A stretch of DNA of 64,000 bases from Gammaproteobacteria bacterium (GTDB lineage Bacteria > Pseudomonadota > Gammaproteobacteria > SZUA-140): positions 310,001-374,000 of the forward strand of contig JADJQS010000006.1 in the NCBI GenBank assembly GCA_016712635.1, read 5' to 3'. The notes below the pieces were generated by a model. The model was not told the origin of the DNA. It worked only from the letters and a program-made list of their open reading frames with translations, and did no database searches. Of this stretch, positions 57,346-64,000 are shown piece after piece (position 1 is the stretch's first letter; each line of letters begins with the position of its first letter). The position numbers and the translations under genes were made by a program.

Positions 57346-58524
57346 CTATCCTCGGCCCAATATATCCCTGAGATACTGCTTCAACTCCCACCAGGCCGGG
57401 CCCGGATCCCCCCACCGATCCACTTCATGCCGGGTCCGAATTGGATCGGGCCGCACGAAACCCAGGAGAGCCTTGAGTTTCTCCGCAAACGCATACTCCG
57501 AATCTCGAGTGATCAGGTACAGCCGGTCCAGATCCCCCAGCAGCCACCGTAGCCGAGCCCCCACTTTATAGTCTTCAACCGGCTCTACTCGCTCCCCGCA
57601 GGCCATGCGATACAATAACCAGGGAAAATCGATTCCTGCATCAACCGCGAGCTGCAGAGAACCCCAGAACCGCGTATTGATTTCCATCAGATAGGGCGCG
57701 CCCTCTGCAGATACCTTGAACTCGACCATCGCAATACCATGCCAGCCCGCCTTGTCCAGCAAGGCGCGGGCATGTGCAAGCAGGGCAGGATCAACCGGTA
57801 TGCTTTCCGACAGGACGCTGACTCCCCCTCGAGGGGGTTTTTCCCGCAGGCGCCGATGGGCGAAAAAAGCCAGCGGTTTGCCTTTGTCATACAGTGCAAA
57901 TACACCCTGACCATAACCCGCAACGCATTCCTGGAGCAGGAAGGGGTGAGCATGAAAAGCGGGGTCTGATTCCAGTATGGTAGCCGCCTCCGAAGGGGTT
58001 GCGGCGAACTTTACGCTGGTATGAAGCCACTGACCGTTCCTATTGAGCCATGATTTCCCGGGTTTGAGGACAAGCGGGTAGGGCAGATCTGCCAGATTTG
58101 CGGGAAGCTCGGCTGGATTGTCCGCATACCAGGTACGCGGAATCGGGACACCCAGTGTCTCGGCCAGTCGCATGAGCGAGCACTTGTTGGCCAATGCCTC
58201 TACCGTATCTATAGCCGGGAAAGGAAGGGTAATATCGGGGAAGTCAGACCGATGCGCGAGTAGCAATGCCGTTGTCAGCTCGGTCATTGGAAATGCGATG
58301 TCAATTTTTTCGTTTCGACATAACTCTGCGAGATCCGAAACAAAGCGTTCCGGCTGCGAACGGGGTGACGGGTAGGTAACGAAGCGTTGAGAAAAACGGG
58401 AACATCCCGCCAGCGCAGTGCGGGATTCATCCGCCGTGACCAGTGAAACGCCCTGTGCGCCCAGCGAACGGGTCACCGCCAAGGCACCGCGCTGGCCGGC
58501 ATCTAGAACAAGGGCGCGTTTCAT
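57346..58524 (-). CDS. ATP-grasp domain protein
   Basis: The 392-residue protein has a pre-ATP-grasp N-terminal domain (ALVLDAGQRGALAVTRSLGAQGV) and an ATP-grasp core: NKCSLMRLAETLGVPIPRTW, YPLVLKPGKSW, FLLQECVAGYGQGVFALY and the metal site MVEFKVSAEGAPYLMEINTRFWGSLQLA. ATP-grasp ligases join a carboxylate to an amine; here it may make an amide on a sugar acid or a precursor, which is inference. Start at 58524 (MKRALV); the frame opens 7 codons earlier. It diverges from the phosphatase gene at 58662. Confidence 0.87.
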   Translation of the reverse strand: MKRALVLDAGQRGALAVTRSLGAQGVSLVTADESRTALAGCSRFSQRFVTYPSPRSQPERFVSDLAELCRNEKIDIAFPMTELTTALLLAHRSDFPDITLPFPAIDTVEALANKCSLMRLAETLGVPIPRTWYADNPAELPANLADLPYPLVLKPGKSWLNRNGQWLHTSVKFAATPSEAATILESDPAFHAHPFLLQECVAGYGQGVFALYDKGKPLAFFAHRRLREKPPRGGVSVLSESIPVDPALLAHARALLDKAGWHGIAMVEFKVSAEGAPYLMEINTRFWGSLQLAVDAGIDFPWLLYRMACGERVEPVEDYKVGARLRWLLGDLDRLYLITRDSEYAFAEKLKALLGFVRPDPIRTRHEVDRWGDPGPAWWELKQYLRDILGRG

Positions 58525-58661
58525 GTAAGACACTGGGTTGGACAAATAAGTATTTTCACAGCAGGCGGTAAATAGCTTTATTATATTTGATTAGCTCTGG
58601 ACTGTCGCCGCGCTCGGAATCCGAGCAAGACAGTCCATGCTCTGGTTACGAATGTCAAACA

Positions 58662-59237
58662 ATGAACTTACTTGAACAGGGCAAGCGCAGGTTTACCACC
58701 CGCTATGGCTCGCAGAAGGGCTTCGTGCGGACGTACTGGCATCGCTTCCTTTATCTTACAGGCAGGTATCGCGATTACCAACAGATTGATTGGCAATCTA
58801 TCGATCGTCTGGTATTCGTCTGCAGGGGGAATATTTGCCGAAGTGCGTATGCTGAAGTTGTCGCCCGATCACTGGGCATGGAGGCAATTTCCTGCGGTCT
58901 TGATACGCGCGAAGGTTTGCCGGCAAATCGCGATGCAATCCGTATGGCAAGGCAGATGGGCCACCACCTTGAGGAACATAAAACAACACCGATAATGTAC
59001 CTGATACTGAGAAGATCGGATCTGATTGTTACGATGGAGCCTTGGCACGCTGAATTTCTCCGGCAACACCTGATAAGGAAGCATTATTGTACGTTGCTTG
59101 GTTTATGGTCCCAGCCTGTTTTACCGCATATTCAGGATCCGTTTGGTGCTTCTGACGCGTATTTTCAACAATGCTTTACACAAATAGAACAATCAGTGTA
59201 TGAAATTGCCAAATTATTTAAAAGACAAACACATTGA
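58662..59237 (+). CDS. Low-molecular-weight protein-tyrosine-phosphatase-like protein
   Basis: The 191-residue protein has a 45-residue N-terminal extension, then the phosphatase P-loop VFVCRGNICRSAYAE (C54-x5-R60) and the general-acid region HIQDPFGASDAYF. Partners of BY-kinases in capsule loci (Wzb type) are of this family and dephosphorylate the kinase's tyrosine tail, but they are usually about 145 residues. The extension is unusual. ATG 58662 is chosen as the first ATG; the frame opens further upstream. Its end overlaps the ligase gene by 38 bases. Confidence 0.87.
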   Translation: MNLLEQGKRRFTTRYGSQKGFVRTYWHRFLYLTGRYRDYQQIDWQSIDRLVFVCRGNICRSAYAEVVARSLGMEAISCGLDTREGLPANRDAIRMARQMGHHLEEHKTTPIMYLILRRSDLIVTMEPWHAEFLRQHLIRKHYCTLLGLWSQPVLPHIQDPFGASDAYFQQCFTQIEQSVYEIAKLFKRQTH

Positions 59238-60518
59238 AATAAGCGACTTCTACGCGCTCAAGATAAAAGCGCTTTGGGCAGGCTTGAAGCAAGAGCACAT
59301 ATCGTTCTGGATGTTGTGCATCTACTTCTTCTTTGAGTATGTAAGGCCCCAGTCAGTATATCCTGTGATCGATGTCTTGCCATATGCACGGATATTTCTT
59401 GCTTTGACAATAATAAGCGCGTTCGCCGATCCGTCGGTCAAATGGGTGAGTAACGTTGGCAATAAACTGATAGTTCTTTTTGCCATGGTGGCCGTTCTTT
59501 CTGGCCTATTTGCGTTTAAACCGATGGTTGCGTGGGATAACCACACCTTCTTATTGAACTGGGTCCTCGTGTATTTCCTGATGGTGTGCATCATTAATAC
59601 GGAAAAACGCCTGTTCTTGTTCATTTGCGCATTTCTTCTGTTCAACCTCAAGATGTCACAGCATGGTTTTTTCTCGTGGGCACAACGAGGATTTACCTTT
59701 GCGTCCTGGGGCTTGTCTGGTTCACCTGGCTGGTTTCAAAACTCCGGTGAATTTTCTCTCGAGATGCTCATATTCATGCCATTGGCGATCGCCTTCATAA
59801 TTGCACTGAAGGAGCGCTGGGGGAAGTATCAGAAATGGGCGCTGTATTTCCTGCCGATTTCCGCCGCGGCTTCGATTATCGGCGCCAGCTCGCGGGGTGG
59901 GCAGCTAGGTCTGGTCGCGATTGGTATCTGGCTCCTGTTGAAATCCAAGCGGCGCATCAAGGCGATGGTGCTACTCAGCGTTATTGGCCTGGCTTTATTC
60001 TATTTGCTTGCTTCCGCGAGATGGGAGAGGATGATACATCACTGCAGCGAATGGCGTATTGGTACTATGGCATAGACATAATGAATAAAAATCCCGTGCT
60101 CGGTATTGGATACTTTAACTGGCTGGACTATATGTATTTTGTTGAGCCCACCGGGGTTGGTCCAAAACAAATTATTGAAATCCCGCATAACACGTTCATC
60201 CAGGCCGGTGCGGAACTGGGCTATACAGGACTTGTTGTGTTTCTGGCGATAATTGTTACGTTGTTGGCGCTTAATTCATCGACCCGGAAAATAGTCAAAG
60301 ATAATAATGCCCTGTTATTTTATATTACATACGGGCTTGATGCCGGACTTATAGGATTGTTGGTAGGGGCTTTTTTTATTGCAGCCTTATATTATCCGTT
60401 TTTCTGGATTCAGTTTGCTTTAACAGTGACGGTGCACTCGGTCGCAAGAGCTGAATATGGGTATGTAAGGAAGGCGGCTGGGGATGTAAGTGCGCCCAGA
60501 CTTGACAGTAATGGATAG
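59200..60518 (+). CDS. O-antigen-ligase-like membrane protein (exosortase A associated), frameshifted
   Basis: The joined product is about 439 residues with ten or so hydrophobic segments. The first frame has FFFEYVRPQSVYPVIDVLPYARI, a signature of the XrtA-associated Wzy_C group (putative O-glycosylation ligase), then AFLLFNLKMSQHGFFSW and GASSRGGQLGLVAIG in the loop before the ligase core. The second frame continues DDTSLQRMAYWYYGIDIMNKNPVLGIGYFNW and IEIPHNTFIQAGAELGYTGL. The break lies near 60026; one extra base restores the frame. It may polymerise or attach glycan, possibly to PEP-CTERM proteins. Confidence 0.85.
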
Positions 60519-61575
60519 ACGAATTACAAGGTCACACACAGTCATGAGCGCGGCTGCGGCACAGACGCCAGGCGGATCACGCGTGGAAATCACCGGCATA
60601 GAGGTCAGTGTAGTCATCCCAGCGCACAACGATTCTCACAACCTAACGCGCCTGCTCTCGACTCTGGTACGACTCCTTCCTCGGATCGGCGTCACGGAAA
60701 CCATCGTGGTGGCCAATGGCTGTCGAGATGACAGTGCAGAGGTGTGCCGCCGCTTCGGCGTACGATGCCTAGAGAGGCCACCGCTCTCACCAGCGGCGGC
60801 GCGAAACGAAGGGGTCGCGGTCGCCACCGGACGTTGGCTGGCGTTCCTGGATGCCGACACCGAGCCGACCGAAACCTGGTTTGATGCGGTCGGTGATCTC
60901 GTCGCCGGCCGGGTCGAAGTCACAAACAGGGAGATCGCTGGCTGGCCTGTCCTCGCTCCCATTGACGCCGGCTGGGTGGCGCATACTTGGCAACGTGTCA
61001 GGTTTGCCCCGACACGACTCCCCAATACGCTGAACTGTGGAAATCTGCTGATCAGCCGGGCGTTGTTCGATCGCGTGGGGGGGTTCAACTCTGGTCGGAT
61101 TGCCGGAGAGGACGTCGAGATCTGCGAGCGCTCGATTGCCTTGGGCCAGTGCCTGCTTTTCGACCCACGCCTCGCCGTGTATCACTATGGCGAGCCTGGG
61201 ACCCTGCAGCAGTTCTTCATGCGCGAACTGTTCCACGCCGACCCGCTTCGGATCGTGTTGCGGAACTTCCGGCATTCCGTGGTGGACAGCGCCATTGTCC
61301 TACTGGTCTGTCTCATCGGCGCGGGCGTCGTAGGATCCGTCGCAGCACTGGTATTCCATCGGCCGGTTCTGGCCTTTCCCGTTATCGCCGCCCTCGGCGG
61401 CCTGACGGCCGCCGCCCTGGTGAAGGCTGCCGTGAAATTGACGCGCGAAATCAGTCCAGCCGAATTCCTCGCCATGACGTTTCTGTGTCAGGTCATGCTC
61501 ACGGCACGAGCATTGGGTACGGTCGTGCGCCGGAGGGTCTGGAGAAATACGTCCTCGGGCGATCTGGTTGGCTAG
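60511..61575 (+). CDS. Glycosyltransferase, GT2 family, membrane-anchored
   Basis: The GT-A enzyme has VSVVIPAHNDSHNLTRLLSTL, the ARNEGVAVATGRWLAFLDADTEP nucleotide/metal site, NTLNCGNLLISRALFDRVGGFN and EDVEICERSIALG. Two C-terminal transmembrane segments follow (about residues 260-315). It would transfer a sugar to a lipid-linked acceptor. The start is uncertain: ATG 60511 and ATG 60544 are both possible, and neither has a clear ribosome binding site. Bases 61576-61783 downstream hold no gene I can support. Confidence 0.9.
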   Translation: MDRRITRSHTVMSAAAAQTPGGSRVEITGIEVSVVIPAHNDSHNLTRLLSTLVRLLPRIGVTETIVVANGCRDDSAEVCRRFGVRCLERPPLSPAAARNEGVAVATGRWLAFLDADTEPTETWFDAVGDLVAGRVEVTNREIAGWPVLAPIDAGWVAHTWQRVRFAPTRLPNTLNCGNLLISRALFDRVGGFNSGRIAGEDVEICERSIALGQCLLFDPRLAVYHYGEPGTLQQFFMRELFHADPLRIVLRNFRHSVVDSAIVLLVCLIGAGVVGSVAALVFHRPVLAFPVIAALGGLTAAALVKAAVKLTREISPAEFLAMTFLCQVMLTARALGTVVRRRVWRNTSSGDLVG

Positions 61576-61783
61576 GTGCTATTTCCGGGTCTACATCTGT
61601 GAACGCAGACGCCGGAGCATGGGCCGGCAGACGCCACATCAGATGTTCGAAGGTAGTTCTATGTGGCCGTCTGCAGCATAATCAGGCCATATGTTGTGCG
61701 GAATACAGTTAAGCAGCTGTCCAAAATTGAGGTCTATTTCTGTAAATCCGAATTTCCATACGGGTTAGTACAGGTGTATTTAA

Positions 61784-62728
61784 CTAAGGGTCAATCACTC
61801 TGAATGAGTTCGGCGGTTTTGGATTTGCAACGCAGTTCAATTCGAGGAGGCAGGTCTCTGATACTGTGAAACTATCGATTAACCACTCAGTGTCTTCTTC
61901 GTAGCCCGGATTACTCCATCCCATGAGGTAACCCGCTTTCCATCCATCAGGACCGCCTTTAGGCGATGGTATATTCAAGTGTAGCCTCTCATGTAACATA
62001 GTGAAGTCCGTTTCATTTTCCCACCGACGCCACATCTGGACCACTCCATCATGAGATGTGTTATTTGTCGAGGCTTTAGCATGAAAGACAACCTGCATCC
62101 AGCGGCTTTGGTCTGTTGGGTAAGTGATAAATCGAGCGCGTTGCTGCTCGCCACCAGCTCCTCCGGGGCCTCCCTCCTTGATGTGAAAAGAAATCTCACT
62201 ACCATAATCAGTTCCGGGTGTCTCGCTAGGTAACCAGAATCCCCAGATAAGGGAAGGTCCGAACCCATGAGTCTCATAGCCATCCATCCATAAGGCAAAT
62301 AATTTATTGTTTGTATTGGTTGTGCCTACATACCCATGTTTGAAGTTGGTCGGAACCCTTAGCCAGTAACGAAACCATATATCCTTATGTGGCGTACCAA
62401 GATCAAATCGCTGCTCCGACCAGAAATTAGCTTCTACGGTAGGCGTAGACCGCGCCGTCCATTTGAATCGCAGACTGTTCAAGCCTTCTTTAGGGATCCA
62501 ATTCAAACCAACTGGCTTTGCAATATCTACAGCACTATGGTTGCGCCATATAGTGTGAGATGAATTTACAATTTCTGTTCGTACAGGAGACCGCCAAGTG
62601 AATCCCTCGGCATTAGTCGCCGACATATTGCCAAGTTCGAACGAATCTTCAAAATCTAAAGAATAGGCCGAAAAAGATGCGACGCATGATATTGCAAAGC
62701 ACATAAAGATTAGGGTTGCTCTCGACAC
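61784..62728 (-). CDS. Secreted concanavalin-fold protein, candidate polysaccharide lyase
   Basis: The 314-residue protein has a signal peptide (SRATLIFMCFAISCVASFSAYS) and a beta-rich body: LDFEDSFELGN, NSLRFKWTARS, KDIWFRYWLRVP, WMDGYETHGFGPSLIWGFW, ARFITYPTDQSRWMQVVFHAK and EDTEWLIDSFTVSE. The pattern fits the concanavalin-like jelly-roll of heparin-lyase-type polysaccharide lyases, but I cannot confirm the catalytic residues. GTG 62728 is chosen because AAGGAG lies 5 bases upstream and it gives a normal signal peptide; the longest frame would add 31 unlikely residues. A secreted polymer-binding or -cutting enzyme suits an exopolysaccharide locus. Confidence 0.6.
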   Translation of the reverse strand: MSRATLIFMCFAISCVASFSAYSLDFEDSFELGNMSATNAEGFTWRSPVRTEIVNSSHTIWRNHSAVDIAKPVGLNWIPKEGLNSLRFKWTARSTPTVEANFWSEQRFDLGTPHKDIWFRYWLRVPTNFKHGYVGTTNTNNKLFALWMDGYETHGFGPSLIWGFWLPSETPGTDYGSEISFHIKEGGPGGAGGEQQRARFITYPTDQSRWMQVVFHAKASTNNTSHDGVVQMWRRWENETDFTMLHERLHLNIPSPKGGPDGWKAGYLMGWSNPGYEEDTEWLIDSFTVSETCLLELNCVANPKPPNSFRVIDP

Positions 62729-63294
62729 ATTACTCCTTGCTGATAATGTGGATGAAAATGTATAACAATATCGGCTCTGGTTGAATACACAATCAAACTC
62801 ACAGATTGTGAGATGCTTCATACCGCCACCTTTTCATGCCGCCCTGTTATAGTCAAGAAAATCCGGAGTCGGAACCCCAGTTCGCTGCTTTGCAGCACAT
62901 TTGGAAGAAACTTTTCCATAGGCAACTGAGATAAATTAAAGGATTACGGTTAACCTGGATGAATAACTGTTTACGTATGCTGTTTGTGTGAAACTTGGTG
63001 AAGTAAGAATTTGCTTTAATGAGCCGGAGTACGAATTTACAACTGGAATACCTGAATGGGGAAGGTTCATCATGGGTTCCTTACTTATTCTCCTGCCAAG
63101 ACACGAACTCATCTCGAAGGACTTCCAGTAGATCCTAGTATGCTCTTACCCTCATCGTCACCACACAGAACAAGTAAATACAAACACCCACAACGATCTG
63201 AATAAAGAAGATAAGCAGTTCATTCTCAAGTCCAAAGAATGTCGCAGTCGCAACCCTTTATTTAAATAAAGACACTCCGAATAAATTTCGACTA
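62729..63294. other. Intergenic, AT-rich
   Basis: About 560 bases without a supported gene. It should hold the promoter of the secreted minus-strand gene at its left end. I recognised no terminator or repeat. Confidence 0.5.
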
Positions 63295-63999
63295 TTAGTG
63301 AAAACTCGTCCAGCACCATCTTAAGAATGCATGAGCGCGCTTACCGGGCCAATCCATGGCACTTTTATACGCGCTATTTGCTCGACGGCAGTCACCCACT
63401 TGCCTCAAAGTGTATCCAAGATTACAATATTTTTTTGCCAAGGCTTTACTCAAAAGTGCCTTATATTGCATATCTTCGCCTGACTCATCTAGATGGGCCA
63501 GCAATACCTTGATGTCACCCTCTGTCTGCTTGATCACATACGTTTGCGACTCATCATTACCGGAATGAAGACCCAAAATCGCTTGGACACGATCAAAGTA
63601 GTGCAATGGAAATTGTCGCGCTATACGCAAACCAATATCAAAATCCTGACACCGGCGGAATCTGGCATCCCAGCCACCAACTTCATCAATCACTGCTCGC
63701 CTAACAAGCGCAGTACTTGGGTAAACAGGAAATCCCTCCAGAAGCAGGTTCAACCCATGCTCTGCTTCAAACTTATAAAGCCCACTCATTGAATTGGACT
63801 GAGAAAACCTTCTCAAATATCCGCCAACCCAAGGGAAAAAAGTGCTATTCCTAGGAAGATATTGCTCTGGGCTTTCACCCCAATGGGCGCGCTGCAAATC
63901 AGCAAGCAAGAAATCTATATGCTCTGCTGCAAGTATTTCCTGGCACATCGCTAATTTCCCCTCTGGCCACCAATCATCAGCATCCAGATAAGCGATGTA
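63295..63999 (-). CDS. Glycosyltransferase, GT2 family (partial, N-terminus outside window)
   Basis: The visible 234 residues start inside the GT-A domain at YIAYLDADDWWPEGKLA, the DxD metal site, and continue with STALVRRAVIDEVGGWD, the acceptor-side motif FRRCQDFDIGLRIARQFP and a C-terminal helical region of about 90 residues (YKALLSKALAKKYCNLGYTLRQVGDCRRANSAYKSAM, TPR-like). It is transcribed leftward. The first 80 or so residues are beyond the right edge. Confidence 0.88.
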   Translation of the reverse strand, partial: YIAYLDADDWWPEGKLAMCQEILAAEHIDFLLADLQRAHWGESPEQYLPRNSTFFPWVGGYLRRFSQSNSMSGLYKFEAEHGLNLLLEGFPVYPSTALVRRAVIDEVGGWDARFRRCQDFDIGLRIARQFPLHYFDRVQAILGLHSGNDESQTYVIKQTEGDIKVLLAHLDESGEDMQYKALLSKALAKKYCNLGYTLRQVGDCRRANSAYKSAMDWPGKRAHAFLRWCWTSFH

Positions 64000-64000
64000 G

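Overview
The window reads as a piece of a gammaproteobacterial chromosome, probably from an environmental, biofilm-forming organism recovered by metagenome assembly. Pointers are a true DksA with the gammaproteobacterial zinc-finger sequence, smc followed by ligA, a CsiV-like protein near mfd, CstA with its small partner YbdD, and a complete-looking XrtA (exosortase A)/PEP-CTERM regulatory and polysaccharide locus. The first 34 kb is strongly GC-rich except for one AT-rich insert. From about 34 kb on, base composition drops clearly.

Layout. 1-0.6 kb: end of cstA and ybdD. 1-6 kb: a TPR-sulfotransferase and a three-gene ABC exporter (lipoprotein adaptor, ATPase, permease). 6-10.2 kb: an AT-rich island holding one long gene for a DUF4365 nuclease-like/TPR/PIN-like protein, interrupted by a single amber codon. 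10.2-33.6 kb: core genes (acs, dksA, a CbbY-like phosphatase with an aminotransferase, cysZ, a ribulose-kinase-like FGGY kinase, queF, smc, ligA, hpt, an MTIP-type phosphorylase, csiV-like, def, a NarL-type two-component pair, mfd, an Smr protein). This part is sprinkled with three families of small palindromic repeats. 33.7 kb: tRNA-Asn(GTT). 34.2-35.4 kb: an intact IS3-family (IS407-like) element with a 4-bp target duplication.

36.3-64 kb is the XrtA/PEP-CTERM exopolysaccharide locus: sugar transferase, FN3 lipoprotein, PrsK sensor kinase, PrsR sigma-54 activator, an exosortase A-EpsI fusion, PrsT TPR lipoprotein, one PEP-CTERM substrate with a good sigma-54 promoter and a rho-independent terminator, chain-length protein, tyrosine autokinase, deacetylases, FemAB/GNAT-type transferases, glycosyltransferases, an ATP-grasp enzyme, a low-molecular-weight tyrosine phosphatase, an O-antigen-ligase-like protein and a secreted lectin/lyase-like protein. 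These would build, modify, polymerise and length-control a surface polysaccharide. XrtA would process PEP-CTERM proteins, and PrsK/PrsR with sigma-54 would switch on the substrate gene inside the same locus.

Quality caution: six genes of this locus carry single-base frameshifts, five of them apparent one-base losses. A poly-G/poly-C stretch at 638-699 looks like a sequencing or assembly artefact. Broken genes here may therefore be assembly errors rather than true pseudogenes.
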